A DNA stretch of 64,000 nucleotides from assembly GCA_965601955.1 (NCBI GenBank), contig OZ271855.1:3782001-3846000 (forward strand), read 5' to 3'. Positions 17,300 to 27,210 of the stretch are shown here, one piece after another (positions within the stretch are counted from its first letter, which is position 1; each line of letters begins with the position of its first letter). The DNA is from RHLJ01 sp965601955. Lineage in GTDB: Bacteria; Bacteroidota; Rhodothermia; Balneolales; Balneolaceae. The notes beneath the pieces are model-generated. The model worked only from the letters and a program-made list of their open reading frames with translations. It was not told where the DNA came from and made no database searches. Made by a program: the position numbers and the translations under genes.

Positions 17300-20031
17300 T
17301 GGAAAACAACCTGCCAACCCCACCTAAACTTGCATCCTGGCTGCTTAAGCTTTTTGTCAGCTTCGATGTTCGATACCATGCCATGGGAGACTTCGAAGAA
17401 ATTTTTGTCTCCATCGCCAATACTGAGGGAATAAAAGCCGCAAAACGCTGGTATTGGTTACAGCTTTTTCAATCTATCCCTTCATTTCTAAAAGACACCA
17501 CCTACTGGAGCCTCACCATGTTAAGAAATTATCTACTTATTGCATTTAGAAACCTGAAAAAGCATAAGGGTTATACAATGATCAATATTTCAGGACTAGC
17601 AATAGGTCTTGCCTGTAGTATCGCTGTGCTCGTATTTGTCCGATCAGAAAATACCTTTGACAATTATCATGAGAATAAAGAAAACATCTATCGTGTTTCT
17701 ATTGAGTCTGAAGTCATTTCAAGCGGGAATAATGCGAGCCAGGCTGTTACTTCCATCCTTTGGGGACCGACCTTAAAGAAAGACTATCCTGAAATAGTCG
17801 ATTACGTTCGTTTTATCCCTTTAGCCAATGAGAGCAATCCATGGGTGTTCTATTATGAAAACAATAGCTTCTCAGAACATGAAATTCTTTATACCGACCC
17901 TTCCGTATTCAGTGTATTCAGTTGGGATTTGATACAGGGTGACCCTGCCACAGCACTCACTGAACCAAGTACGATGGTAATTACACAATCTATGGCCAGG
18001 AAATATTTTGCTGGTGAAAACCCGATTGGTAAAACCATCGCTATCGATCCAAGACAACGTGATAATGAAGGTAATTATCTAACTGAGACTTATGACTACA
18101 CCGTTGTAGGAGTAATGAGAGATGTACCGGATAATTCTCATTTCACCTTCGATTTCCTAATGCCAAGCGAAAATCTCAAAAATATTTTTGGTGGAGATAT
18201 TAATACCGGGGACAACCTGGATACCTGGTTTTGGAGAGGAGCCCTTGGCTATACCTACTTACGGTTTGAAGATGGAACAAATCCTGCTGCTTTTGAAGCC
18301 AAACTGGATGAATTCATCACAAATTATCCTATCGATAGTGAGACCAGAGCTCGAGGTTATACCTATGACCTATACCTGCAACCTTTAGCCAATATTTACC
18401 TTGATGGAAATATCCAGGGTCAGCTTGAGCCCGTTGGTGATCGTGATCAAATTACTATGTTTACCATCATCGCGATTTTCATCCTGCTCATTGCTTGTAT
18501 CAATTTCATGAATTATACCACTGCCCATAGTACTCGCAGGGCACATGAAGTGGGGATGAGAAAAGTATTAGGGGCGTATCGGAAACAGCTGATTACACAA
18601 TTCCTTGGCGAATCTTTATTAACCAGCTTTATTTCATTACTTATCGCAGTAGCCCTGGCCTGGCTAATACTCCCCTTTTTCTATCACTATCTTGGCAAAC
18701 CCTTCTTCCTGAATACCAGTGATGCATTATTCCTGATCTCAAGTATTGGAGTAATCGGACTATTAACCGGGTTCATCTCAGGAATTTACCCTGCCATATT
18801 CCTTTCCGGCTTTAAGCCTCTTCTCATTCTGAAAAGCTCTTTCTCATCAAAAAAGGGGAAGAATGTCCTTCGAAAAGGACTGGTTGTATTCCAGTTTTCG
18901 ATTTCAGTATTCCTGTTCATAGCTACCATTGTGGTATACAACCAGCTCAATTATATGAAGAACTATGAGCTTGGCTTTGAGGAAGAGCTGTTACTTATCC
19001 TCGACTCTTCTCTCAGCCAGTCCCTTGCCCGTGAATATGATGCCTACCGAACTACCCTGCTTGAAAACCCACTGGTAAGTGAAGTAACCAGTTCCTCAGC
19101 TTTCCCAGGTTTTGGCGGTGGCGGTGATTTATATGTGAGGGAAGGAAACTCAGCCGACGATGGTTTTGGTCTTTCAGAGGCTTTTGTAAAAATGAATTTC
19201 ATTGATGTTATGGGTTTGGAACTGATAGCAGGAAGAAATTTTTCGGAAGATATGGCGCTGGACCAGGGAATCCCCGATGAAAGCGGGCGGGTTAGAGAAG
19301 TCGCAGTTATTCTAAACGAAGAAGCGGTTACTCAATTTGGCTGGGAAAGCCCTGAGGAAGCAATAGGAGGCCAGATAATAAGAGACCCTAATGCAGCTGA
19401 CTTTATTGCCACTGTAGTAGGAGTGGTCAGAAATTTCAATTACCAGTCATTGCACAATCCTATTCAACCATTGGGAATTGTAGCCCGACCTAATTATCAA
19501 TTTATTGCTGTTAAAGTTGACCCAACTGACATCCAGGGAGCCATAAGCTTCGTTGAGAATACAACCTCTACGTTTGTACCCGAAGCAGTATTTGATTACA
19601 CATTTCTCGATCAAAACCTGGAACAACAGTATGAAGAAGAACAAAGAACCAGTGAAGTTTTTTCTTACATCTCATTCCTTGCCATTTTCATAACCAGCCT
19701 GGGTTTATTCGGCCTTGCCACTTTTATGACGCAGCAGAGAACCAAGGAAATTGGGATTCGAAAAGTGTTAGGTGCCGATACTGGAGAGATCTTGATTGAT
19801 TATTTGAAAAGCTTTGCGCTCCTGGTATTCATCTCATTCGTCATTGGAATGCCGCTGGCTTACTTTGCTGCAAACGACTGGCTTTCGGATTTCCCATTTA
19901 GAATCAATATCAGTGTAGATATCTATTTATTGGCAGCATTATTCACTTTTGTAATCGCGTTCCTAACCATTTCATATCAAACTTTTAAAGCCACACGCAT
20001 TAACCCGGTAGAAGCATTAAAAGGAGAATAA
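17299..20031 (+). CDS. MacB/FtsX-type ABC permease without ATPase
   Basis: 910 residues. A short N-terminal permease-prefix domain (about 1-75) is followed by a first transmembrane helix near 95-112, a large periplasmic MacB-like domain, three helices with the FtsX signature (AHEVGMRKVLGAYRKQLITQ, near 415), a second MacB-like domain and three more helices (TKEIGIRKVLGADTGEIL). No Walker motifs are present and no ATPase gene adjoins it. It shares architecture with the protein at 27211-29811. Export or mechanotransmission of an unknown substrate is assumed from the family. Confidence 0.9.
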   Translation: MENNLPTPPKLASWLLKLFVSFDVRYHAMGDFEEIFVSIANTEGIKAAKRWYWLQLFQSIPSFLKDTTYWSLTMLRNYLLIAFRNLKKHKGYTMINISGLAIGLACSIAVLVFVRSENTFDNYHENKENIYRVSIESEVISSGNNASQAVTSILWGPTLKKDYPEIVDYVRFIPLANESNPWVFYYENNSFSEHEILYTDPSVFSVFSWDLIQGDPATALTEPSTMVITQSMARKYFAGENPIGKTIAIDPRQRDNEGNYLTETYDYTVVGVMRDVPDNSHFTFDFLMPSENLKNIFGGDINTGDNLDTWFWRGALGYTYLRFEDGTNPAAFEAKLDEFITNYPIDSETRARGYTYDLYLQPLANIYLDGNIQGQLEPVGDRDQITMFTIIAIFILLIACINFMNYTTAHSTRRAHEVGMRKVLGAYRKQLITQFLGESLLTSFISLLIAVALAWLILPFFYHYLGKPFFLNTSDALFLISSIGVIGLLTGFISGIYPAIFLSGFKPLLILKSSFSSKKGKNVLRKGLVVFQFSISVFLFIATIVVYNQLNYMKNYELGFEEELLLILDSSLSQSLAREYDAYRTTLLENPLVSEVTSSSAFPGFGGGGDLYVREGNSADDGFGLSEAFVKMNFIDVMGLELIAGRNFSEDMALDQGIPDESGRVREVAVILNEEAVTQFGWESPEEAIGGQIIRDPNAADFIATVVGVVRNFNYQSLHNPIQPLGIVARPNYQFIAVKVDPTDIQGAISFVENTTSTFVPEAVFDYTFLDQNLEQQYEEEQRTSEVFSYISFLAIFITSLGLFGLATFMTQQRTKEIGIRKVLGADTGEILIDYLKSFALLVFISFVIGMPLAYFAANDWLSDFPFRINISVDIYLLAALFTFVIAFLTISYQTFKATRINPVEALKGE

Positions 20032-20110
20032 CGAACATGTGCACATAGAACCGGAATTTGTGTTAGCCGAACCCACTTTATCGTGCTACTTTGTAAACAA
20101 AAAATTCCAT

Positions 20111-21019
20111 ATGTCTCGGTCTATTATTCACCACAAATCGATAAGTGAACTTCATGAATTCCTGAAGTTAGATAAACCTACTCACCCGTTAGTATCGGTA
20201 ATCAATGTGGCAGAGCTGAAACATGGTGAAGAACGAGTAGGAACCAGAATCTCATCTGATATGTACTGTATCGCCCTGAAAGATTCTAATTGTGGGTTGG
20301 ATTACGGCCGTAACTCCTATGATTTTGCAGAAGGTGTATTGATGTTTACTGCACCAGGGCAGGTGATTACGATAACCCGGGCACAAGAACCTGGCGATGT
20401 AGAGGGATGGTTGCTTTATTTTCACCCGGATTTAATCAGAAAAACCAACCTGGGTTCGAATATCGATAATTACTCTTTCTTCTCTTATGAGGTATATGAA
20501 GCCCTTCATCTATCGGAACAAGAAGAACAAACCTTCCTGAACTGTAAAGATATGATTCAGGCTGAGATCAATGAGCGTATCGACAACCATAGTCAACAGG
20601 TGCTGGTCTCAAATATTGAACTGTTGCTTAATTATAGCCTGAGATTTTATGAGCGGCAGTTTAATACACGTACGGCCCACAACAAGGATGTAGTCTCTAA
20701 AGTGGAATCCCTGATGAAAGACTATTTCAACAAGGGATTATTGTTACAATCCGGGCCTCTTACTATTCAATATCTTGCTGAAAACTGTCACCTCTCTCCA
20801 AACTACCTAAGTGATCTACTTAAAAAGGAAACCGGGAGATCTGCTAAAGATCACATCAACGACTTCCTGGTTGATAAAGCTAAAAATATGCTTCTTGGTT
20901 CGGATGATTCGGTAAGCGGAATCGCTTATGAACTAGGATTTAATTACCCCCACTATTTCAGTCGCCTGTTTAAAAACAAAACAGGAATGACTCCCAATGA
21001 ATACCGCGAGGTGAATTAG
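20111..21019 (+). CDS. AraC-family transcriptional regulator
   Basis: 302 residues from the ATG at 20111, chosen because the homologous region begins about there and the longer reading frame (from 20039) adds only non-conserved residues. An N-terminal cupin-like sensing domain (about 30-140) is followed by two C-terminal helix-turn-helix units: IQYLAENCHLSPNYLSDLLK and VSGIAYELGFNYPHYFSRLF. The latter includes the conserved AraC stretch ending KTGMTPNEYR. It may control the short-chain dehydrogenase gene downstream, a common pairing, but a 340-nt gap with a repeat lies between. Confidence 0.92.
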   Translation: MSRSIIHHKSISELHEFLKLDKPTHPLVSVINVAELKHGEERVGTRISSDMYCIALKDSNCGLDYGRNSYDFAEGVLMFTAPGQVITITRAQEPGDVEGWLLYFHPDLIRKTNLGSNIDNYSFFSYEVYEALHLSEQEEQTFLNCKDMIQAEINERIDNHSQQVLVSNIELLLNYSLRFYERQFNTRTAHNKDVVSKVESLMKDYFNKGLLLQSGPLTIQYLAENCHLSPNYLSDLLKKETGRSAKDHINDFLVDKAKNMLLGSDDSVSGIAYELGFNYPHYFSRLFKNKTGMTPNEYREVN

Positions 21020-21069
21020 TTGGGCTGAAATAAGATAATTGGAGTTAGCCTTCCAATACCCTTAGAGGT

Positions 21070-21177
21070 GTCATCCCGGGCGAAGACCCGGGATCTGTAG
21101 AGGAACCAGACGTTGATATAGCAATAGCCACTTCAACGAATCATGCTTTACAGATCCCGGATCAAGTCCGGGATGAC
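21070..21177. repeat. REP-like paired inverted repeat
   Basis: The left unit gtcatcccgggcgaagaccc-gggatctgtag and right unit ctttacagatcccggatcaa-gtccgggatgac are inverted relative to each other, and each contains its own shorter palindrome. The copy occupies most of the gap between the AraC gene and the SDR gene. The remaining bases up to 21361 show no gene. Confidence 0.8.
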
Positions 21178-21361
21178 AGTTGTGGAAGTGTTCAGGATGA
21201 CCAGAAAGGAGCTTCTTGTTTTGAATTCAAACTAAACAAGGCTTCTGTTTATACCGCACCTGTAAATTGTGTGCTCCTTTCCTTATTCCGTGTTCAAGAG
21301 TATTACTGTTTGTCTTGATCTTACTCCTGTCAAATTACTTAACCCTTTAAAACAGGAAATT

Positions 21362-22234
21362 ATGAGCAAGAAAATATTACTTACCGGAGCAAGTGGCGGT
21401 TTTGGATTCTTAACCGCAAAAATACTCACTGAGCAAGGTCATTCCGTTATTGGAACCATGCGATCGACTTCAGGAAAGAATGAAGAAGTAGCCAAGGAGC
21501 TTTCCTCCTTAGGTGTTCACCTGGTTGAAATGGATGTTACCAATGAGGAAAGTGTAAACTCAGGTGTGGAACAAGCCATCTCAACGATGGAAGGTTTAGA
21601 TATTGTCATCAATAATGCCGGAGTTGGTGTTTCTGGAATGACTGAGCATTTTACTCCTGAAGATATGCAGCGTGTGTTTGATGTAAATGTCTTTGGTGTT
21701 CAAAGAGTCATGAGGGCTGTTCTCCCCTTCCTTCGAGAGCAAGGCAAGGGTACAATCATACAAATATCGAGCTGTATTGGACGGATTACCCTTCCATTCT
21801 ATGGACCCTATATTGCCTCAAAATGGGCTTTGGAAGCTTTATCCGAGAATTATCGATCTGAACTTTCTGGTTTTGGTATTGAGTCGTGCATTGTTGAACC
21901 TGGCGGATTCCCAACTACTTTCATCGATAATCTGATTCAGCCAAGTGATAGCAGCAGAAATGAAAGCTATGGAGAATTCATGAATGCTCCCCAGGCTATG
22001 GGGGAAGCATTTATGGAAGCATTGCAAAACAATGAAATGCAACGCCCTCAAATCGTGGCCGATGCAATTTCCTCACTTATTGATCTCCCATTTGGTGAAA
22101 AACCATTCCGTACCGTTGTGGATCATATGGGAATGGGAGAGCCTGTTGAACAATACAACCAGGTACTCCATCAAATTACCGAAGGGGTTTATTCAGCTTT
22201 TGGTATAGAAGGAATGCTTACACTGAATAAGTAA
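21362..22234 (+). CDS. Short-chain dehydrogenase/reductase
   Basis: 290 residues from the ATG at 21362, which is preceded by aggaaatt and begins directly at the Rossmann strand. The NAD(P)-binding motif is TGASGGFG, followed by NNAGVG, and the catalytic Ser/Tyr/Lys appear as ISSCIGR and YGPYIASKWALE. The upstream in-frame extension from 21269 is not conserved in style. The substrate is unknown. A strong hairpin terminator follows immediately. Confidence 0.92.
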   Translation: MSKKILLTGASGGFGFLTAKILTEQGHSVIGTMRSTSGKNEEVAKELSSLGVHLVEMDVTNEESVNSGVEQAISTMEGLDIVINNAGVGVSGMTEHFTPEDMQRVFDVNVFGVQRVMRAVLPFLREQGKGTIIQISSCIGRITLPFYGPYIASKWALEALSENYRSELSGFGIESCIVEPGGFPTTFIDNLIQPSDSSRNESYGEFMNAPQAMGEAFMEALQNNEMQRPQIVADAISSLIDLPFGEKPFRTVVDHMGMGEPVEQYNQVLHQITEGVYSAFGIEGMLTLNK

Positions 22235-22243
22235 ATATCTAAC

Positions 22244-22284
22244 ACCTCGTTCCTTGATCTAATGCTTTGGAACGAGGTTTTTTT
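22244..22284 (+). terminator. Rho-independent terminator after the SDR gene
   Basis: The stem acctcgttcc (22244-22253) pairs with ggaacgaggt (22269-22278), followed by a run of seven T. Confidence 0.88.
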
Positions 22285-22303
22285 GTAGTAGGTTTTTCCT
22301 GAT

Positions 22304-23509
22304 ATGAAAAATTCAGGATCTGCCGATTTGGCCCTTATGGGAGGAAGTATCCCTTCCTGGTTATTCGAACGAATGACAAAACTAAGTCTGCCCATTGTAG
22401 AGGCTATTATCCTCGACTATGGAACTAAGGGACTTCTAAGCCGGCTTTCTGATCCATTCTGGTTTCAAAGTTTTGGTGCGGTTATTGGGATGGATTGGAA
22501 TTCCTCCGGGGTTACAACTGCCGTTCTAAATGCATTAAAACAATCGCTAAACCCCCATTCAAAATCATTGGGTTTGTATGTGTGCGGCGGTAAAGGAAAA
22601 AAATCCTTAGCCACTCCCAATGAGCTCATTAAGGTGGGAGAAAAAACCGGTAAAGATGGGAACCTACTTGCCCGATATAGCAAGCTCAGCGCTAAAGTAG
22701 ATAACACCGCTGTTCAGGATGGTTATAACCTGTACATCCATAGCTTTATAGTAAGTGCTGGTGGAGACTGGTCCGTTATCCAGCAAGGCATGAAACCCGA
22801 AGATGGAAGTGCACGACGCTATCACTGGCATTCGGAAGGAATCACTTCTTTTGTGAAAGATCCTCATGCAGCAGTATGCGGAGATCATCAGGGAGAAATC
22901 CTGAATATGGTAGATGCAAAAGCAGAACCAGCTCAGAAAGGTATTCTCGAACTCACAAATGAAAAACCAATTCATATTATCAATGAACTGCAACATATGT
23001 CACTTCCGAAATACAAGGGAATCAAATCTGGCGATGTTGACCTTAAACGATTAGGAAGCATTCTTTGGGTGGCTCAGGAGGCTGAAACTTCTAATTTCGA
23101 GGATCTTCTTTTGTTGAAAGGGCTTGGGCCAAGAACGCTTCAATCTCTGGCTTTGGTCAGTGAGGTAATTCATGGAACTCAAAGTCGGTTTAGTGACCCT
23201 GCTCGTTTTGTCTTTGCTCATGGCAGCAAAGGGGGCAACCCATTCCCGGTTCCTACCACCGTGTATGATGAAACGATCTCTACTCTAAAAACCGCTGTAG
23301 AACGTGCAAAAATTGATCGCTCAGATAAACTCAAAGCCATAGAAAAATTGAGTAAGTTAGCCCAAAGAGCAGAACAACATTTTGAACCTGGTACCGGCGT
23401 GGAAGAGCTTATTCAAAAGGAAAAGAAAGATTCCTGGAAATATGGAGGAAGAACAGTAAAAGGTTTTGAAAAGAAACCAAAAAAAGATCAACTGGGGTTA
23501 TTTGAATGA
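22304..23509 (+). CDS. DUF763-family protein
   Basis: 401 residues. The N-terminus (SGSADLALMGGSIPSWLFER) and the central RRYHWHSEG and CGDHQGE segments match DUF763, a family of unknown function common in thermophiles and archaea and sporadic in bacteria. A helix-hairpin-helix-like motif LKGLGPRTLQSLALVSEVIH near residue 265 suggests nucleic-acid contact; this is my reading of the sequence. The conserved His/Glu cluster could bind metal. It overlaps the next gene by 4 nt. Confidence 0.85.
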   Translation: MKNSGSADLALMGGSIPSWLFERMTKLSLPIVEAIILDYGTKGLLSRLSDPFWFQSFGAVIGMDWNSSGVTTAVLNALKQSLNPHSKSLGLYVCGGKGKKSLATPNELIKVGEKTGKDGNLLARYSKLSAKVDNTAVQDGYNLYIHSFIVSAGGDWSVIQQGMKPEDGSARRYHWHSEGITSFVKDPHAAVCGDHQGEILNMVDAKAEPAQKGILELTNEKPIHIINELQHMSLPKYKGIKSGDVDLKRLGSILWVAQEAETSNFEDLLLLKGLGPRTLQSLALVSEVIHGTQSRFSDPARFVFAHGSKGGNPFPVPTTVYDETISTLKTAVERAKIDRSDKLKAIEKLSKLAQRAEQHFEPGTGVEELIQKEKKDSWKYGGRTVKGFEKKPKKDQLGLFE

Positions 23510-24108
23510 AACTATTAATCATTGGCGGAAAAGGAACCATTGGAAAAAGAATAGTCGATCACTTTTCTCAAGACCATGAAGTATTAATTGGTGGGAGAGG
23601 TTCCGGAGATGTCCTTATCGATATTGCAGATTCAGAATCAATTAAGAAGGCCCTGGAGCAAATCGGGGAAGTGGATGCCATTGTTTGTATTGCTGGAGAG
23701 GCTAAATGGGCTCCGTTCAATGAGCTCAGTGAAGAAGACTTCTACATTGGAATCCAAAGCAAACTCATGGGACAGGTAAACCTTGTCCGAATTGGCCAGC
23801 ATTATCTTTCTGAACATGGTTCTATTACGCTTTCTACCGGGATTTTAGCTGATGACCCTGTGATGAATACAACCAGTGCCGCCATGGTTAATGGGGCCAT
23901 ACATAGTTTTGTTCAGGCAGCTGCTTTAGAGACACAAACTCAATTCAGGTTAAATGCTGTTGCCCTGGGAGTGGTAGAAGATGCCTATGAGAAGTACAAA
24001 GACTATTTTCCAGGTCACAACCCCATCCCAACTCCAAAAGTCATTAATGCTTACATTCGTAGTATTCTCGGAAACGGACATGGAGAAATCATTCGTGTTT
24101 ATGATTAA
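23506..24108 (+). CDS. Short-chain dehydrogenase (small SDR)
   Basis: 200 residues. It has a Rossmann motif GGKGTIGKRI and the short-SDR core IVCIAGEAKWAPF (replacing NNAG). The usual active-site Tyr-x3-Lys is not obvious; the corresponding region reads TTSAAMVNGAIHSFVQAAAL, so it may be an atypical or non-catalytic member. It is translationally coupled (ATGA) to the DUF763 gene. The function is unknown. Confidence 0.85.
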   Translation: MKLLIIGGKGTIGKRIVDHFSQDHEVLIGGRGSGDVLIDIADSESIKKALEQIGEVDAIVCIAGEAKWAPFNELSEEDFYIGIQSKLMGQVNLVRIGQHYLSEHGSITLSTGILADDPVMNTTSAAMVNGAIHSFVQAAALETQTQFRLNAVALGVVEDAYEKYKDYFPGHNPIPTPKVINAYIRSILGNGHGEIIRVYD

Positions 24109-24125
24109 TAACAAGGTTAAGTGAT

Positions 24126-24638
24126 ATGAACTCCCTCCTTAAATCGGTGCTACTAAGTCGGGAGAAAATAAAAAAGGTTCAATTCCTCGACGAACATCCA
24201 GAGTGTTTTGACGAAGCCATGCACATTGCTCTCTCGCTCGAACAACCATTCGGTTGGAGAGCCGCATGGATGATCGGGGGATATATGCAAAAAAATGACC
24301 CTCGCATTACCTCATACATTCCCCGGATAATAGATGTATTGCCTGATTTAGAAGATGGACATCAGCGAGAGCTCATTAAAATCCTTTTGAAAATGGATAT
24401 GGAAGAGGAACAAGAGAGTAGGTTGTATGACTACAGTACCACCCTTTGGGAACAGGTTCAAAAGAAGCCCTCGGTCCGACATTTCGCTTTTCGATGTATG
24501 GTTCGTTTTGCAGAAAAATATCCAGAGTTGAATCATGAAATCCTTGTGCTGGCTCAACCTCATTACGTCAATTCTCTCTCTCCCGGAATTCGAAACAGTG
24601 TTCTTAAATCCATTCGCAAGATTGAAGAATCATTTTGA
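24126..24638 (+). CDS. Hypothetical helical-repeat (HEAT-like) protein
   Basis: 170 residues, strongly alpha-helical with tandem amphipathic helices, for example FGWRAAWMIGGYMQKNDPRI and VRHFAFRCMVRFAEKYPELN. This pattern resembles HEAT/ARM repeats, as does the protein at 25238. There is no signal peptide. It lies 17 nt after the SDR gene and so probably belongs to the same operon. The function is unknown. Confidence 0.65.
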   Translation: MNSLLKSVLLSREKIKKVQFLDEHPECFDEAMHIALSLEQPFGWRAAWMIGGYMQKNDPRITSYIPRIIDVLPDLEDGHQRELIKILLKMDMEEEQESRLYDYSTTLWEQVQKKPSVRHFAFRCMVRFAEKYPELNHEILVLAQPHYVNSLSPGIRNSVLKSIRKIEESF

Positions 24639-24670
24639 TTAGTGCTTTAAAGAAACTATAAAAGCCCCAT

Positions 24671-24776
24671 GTCATCCCGGACTTGATCCGGGATCTGTGA
24701 AGTTTGATTCGTTGATAAAGTTAATTTTTTATCAACGGCTTTGCCTCTACAGATCCTGAAACGAGTTCAGGATGAC
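24671..24776. repeat. REP-like paired inverted repeat
   Basis: The left unit gtcatcccggacttgatccg (24671) and the right unit ending cgagttcaggatgac (24776) are inverted, with ctctacagatcc inside. The in-frame ATG at 24772 of the next gene lies within this repeat and is therefore an unlikely start. Confidence 0.82.
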
Positions 24777-24852
24777 TAAAAATAGGGTTACATTATACTC
24801 TTCATTTTCAATTCATTTTTTATTGCTTAGCTATAAGAAAACTGTTGTAGCC

Positions 24853-25245
24853 ATGAATAGCATGAAAACTAAACTATATTCGCTTCTACTCATACTAACT
24901 TCTTTGTTGGGATACCTGGAATGGGGAGACAATCATTCTTTTCTTTTTGAAATAGAAGGACAATTACTTCTGGATATCCCATCTAACCCAGAATCTCTGT
25001 TCCATCCCTTTATACTTTTACCATTAACCGGGCAGATATTACTTTTTATCACTCTATTTCAAAAAGAGCCCCGGAAATCTCTGATCTATTTGGGAATGGC
25101 TGGCATTGGAGTGCTAATGGTATTCCTCTTCTTCATCGGAATCCTGGTAACAAATATGAAGATTCTAAGTTCAAGCTTACCTTATCTTATAATTTGCGGA
25201 CTAACCATTTGGCACCTTACAAAATCTAAACCCAGCGATGAATAA
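24853..25245 (+). CDS. Small membrane protein, unknown
   Basis: About 130 residues from the ATG at 24853 (an alternative ATG is at 24862); upstream in-frame ATGs fall in a repeat. Three or four hydrophobic segments are visible (about 7-20, 51-66, 80-105 and 110-125), with the short motif LEWGDNHSFLFE between the first two. It is not recognized. It overlaps the next gene by 8 nt, indicating translational coupling. Confidence 0.6.
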   Translation: MNSMKTKLYSLLLILTSLLGYLEWGDNHSFLFEIEGQLLLDIPSNPESLFHPFILLPLTGQILLFITLFQKEPRKSLIYLGMAGIGVLMVFLFFIGILVTNMKILSSSLPYLIICGLTIWHLTKSKPSDE

Positions 25246-25762
25246 TTTTGAGCAACGACTAACCGGGGGACACCCAAATTCTCTGGGTAATACTGTTGAG
25301 GTAGTTGAAGAAGTACTTGCCAATCACTCCAATTTTGATGAACTCTTTAATTGTTACTTCAGTGAAGATGAAGTAGTACGTTTAAGAGTGTCGAACGCCA
25401 TGAAACGAGTTTGCGCAGAAGAGAAACAGCTGCTTGTTCCTTATATCGATCGTTTTTTAACCGAGATCGCTGATATTGACCAGGCATCCACGCAATGGAC
25501 CTTATGCCAGCTATTTCTAAAACTTGAAGATCAAATGACCGATGAGCAATACAAGCAGGCTTTGGAAATTGTGAAAAGAAATCTCGAATTCCATAACGAC
25601 TGGATTGTATTAAATGAGGCTATGAGAACCTTATCTACTTGGGCAGAGAACGATTCTTCTTTGAAGAACTGGATGCTCCCACATCTTGATAGGCATAGTC
25701 AGGATTCAAGGAAATCAGTTTCAAAAAGAGCAATTAAAATTATTGCACAGCTATCTCGTTGA
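25238..25762 (+). CDS. Hypothetical HEAT-like helical protein
   Basis: 174 residues with no signal peptide. Repeated helix pairs such as EVVRLRVSNAMKRVCAEEKQ and WTLCQLFLKLEDQM suggest an ARM/HEAT superhelix, similar in style to the protein at 24126. It overlaps the upstream membrane gene by 8 nt. No family is recognized and the function is unknown. Confidence 0.65.
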   Translation: MNNFEQRLTGGHPNSLGNTVEVVEEVLANHSNFDELFNCYFSEDEVVRLRVSNAMKRVCAEEKQLLVPYIDRFLTEIADIDQASTQWTLCQLFLKLEDQMTDEQYKQALEIVKRNLEFHNDWIVLNEAMRTLSTWAENDSSLKNWMLPHLDRHSQDSRKSVSKRAIKIIAQLSR

Positions 25763-25769
25763 CGGGCTC

Positions 25770-26144
25770 ATGAGAATTTTGACCCTTTCTTTAATATTGG
25801 TTTTCGGACTTTCTTGTAGCAATAACAGCAATCCTGATGAAGAGATCTTCTTTTTTGGAAACGGAAATACCACCTTTGTTTATCCAATTGCTTCTTCTAC
25901 TGAAGAATGCCTTGAGCTTTTAAATCAGGGTACAAATTGTGCCCAATGGCTTGAGCTTTTTCCTGATTCTACTTCTGAGGTGATAGTTACCGATATTCTG
26001 CAATCAGGTGAATACACTCTTTCTAATGACACGCTTACCATTACTATGGAAATTACTTTTGATGTTGAATCTCCAATGATCTTTGTTAGTAATGATGAGT
26101 TCACTCAAATAAGGCGTATTTCTGATGGAAGCAATACTGTTTAG
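25770..26144 (+). CDS. Small lipoprotein, unknown
   Basis: 124 residues from the ATG at 25770. The signal peptide LTLSLILVFGLSC gives a lipobox ending at Cys16. The mature part has three or four beta-like segments with Cys residues (TEECLELLNQGTNCAQW) and resembles small Bacteroidota lipoproteins that measure a property of a compound (the pattern LSNDTLTITMEITFDV). It is unrelated to the gene just upstream. The frame continues upstream, but without a signal peptide, which decides the start. Confidence 0.62.
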   Translation: MRILTLSLILVFGLSCSNNSNPDEEIFFFGNGNTTFVYPIASSTEECLELLNQGTNCAQWLELFPDSTSEVIVTDILQSGEYTLSNDTLTITMEITFDVESPMIFVSNDEFTQIRRISDGSNTV

Positions 26145-26191
26145 AAGCTCCAAATTGAAGGAAAGAATCCCTGGGATTTATAAATTGATTC

Positions 26192-27046
26192 ATGACCGGT
26201 TACCCTAATTCAGATCTCAGTATAGACGAGGAACTAGTCCAAAATCTAATTGATACTCAATTTCCCGAGTTCTCAGAATTGCCTCTAAAACTAATCGGCA
26301 GTGGCTGGGATAACCAAAATTACCAGCTTGGCGCAGAATATTTGATTAGGCTCCCCAGGAGAGCTTTGGGAGCAACACTAATTGGGCATGAAACCAAATG
26401 GACACAAAAGTTAAAAAAGCAGCTTCTCTTACCTATCCCTGCTCCTGTAGGAATTGGAAAGCCGGATAATTCCTATCCCTGGCAATGGAGCATTCTCCCC
26501 TGGTTTGAGGGCACAACCGCTCGGAATATCACTCTTCCTGAACCCGAACTTCTCCGGCTCGTTCATTTCCTAAAAGTACTTCACACTATTAACCCTGAAG
26601 GTGCTCCCAAAAATCCTTTTCGGGATGTCCCTCTCACTGGTAAAGTAGAGGCCATTGAAGAACGGCTAAGAAAAAAAGGGAGCTCACTATCTTCATCCAT
26701 TTTAAAACTTTGGGAGAAGGCTTTATCAGAAACAATTGACACGATTCCCACTTTGATACATGGAGATTTACACCCCGGAAACATCATCATTAAGGAAGGA
26801 ATTATACAGGGCATTATAGATTGGGGAGACATCACCAAAGGGGATCCTGCTACTGATCTGGCCATTTTTTGGATGCTTCCGATGAATGAAAACCTTCGAG
26901 AGCGTTTACTCCATGAATATGGAGCTACAACTTCAACCATTTCCAGGGCAAAGGGCTGGGCTGTATTTTATGCTGTGGTGTTTTCGACTTCTGGAAAAGA
27001 GTATGAGGAATTGGGTGCTTTTATTCTAGAAAACCTTTCTATTTAA
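26192..27046 (+). CDS. Aminoglycoside phosphotransferase-family kinase
   Basis: 284 residues. The choline/aminoglycoside kinase fold shows the nucleotide-binding LIGSGWDNQNYQLG, the catalytic loop LIHGDLHPGNIII and the metal-binding IIDWGDITKGDPATDLA. Its substrate cannot be told from sequence; many chromosomal members phosphorylate small metabolites rather than drugs. It lies just before a REP-like repeat. Confidence 0.88.
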   Translation: MTGYPNSDLSIDEELVQNLIDTQFPEFSELPLKLIGSGWDNQNYQLGAEYLIRLPRRALGATLIGHETKWTQKLKKQLLLPIPAPVGIGKPDNSYPWQWSILPWFEGTTARNITLPEPELLRLVHFLKVLHTINPEGAPKNPFRDVPLTGKVEAIEERLRKKGSSLSSSILKLWEKALSETIDTIPTLIHGDLHPGNIIIKEGIIQGIIDWGDITKGDPATDLAIFWMLPMNENLRERLLHEYGATTSTISRAKGWAVFYAVVFSTSGKEYEELGAFILENLSI

Positions 27047-27049
27047 AAT

Positions 27050-27182
27050 GTCATTCTGAACTCGTTTCAGAATCTTTGTAGGGGTAAGTACTTTGAGTTG
27101 CATTACAATACCTGAATAAAGATCGCTTGAAACTTCATGTGACTAGCCTTTCCTTAAGATCCCGAAACAAGTTCGGGATGAC
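27050..27182. repeat. REP-like paired inverted repeat
   Basis: It begins gtcattctgaactcgtttca and ends caagttcgggatgac, filling the gap between the convergent kinase and permease genes. It lies right after the kinase stop codon and probably works as a transcription stop for both. Confidence 0.8.
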
Positions 27183-27210
27183 TTAAAAAATAAATACCAC
27201 GCTTGAATGG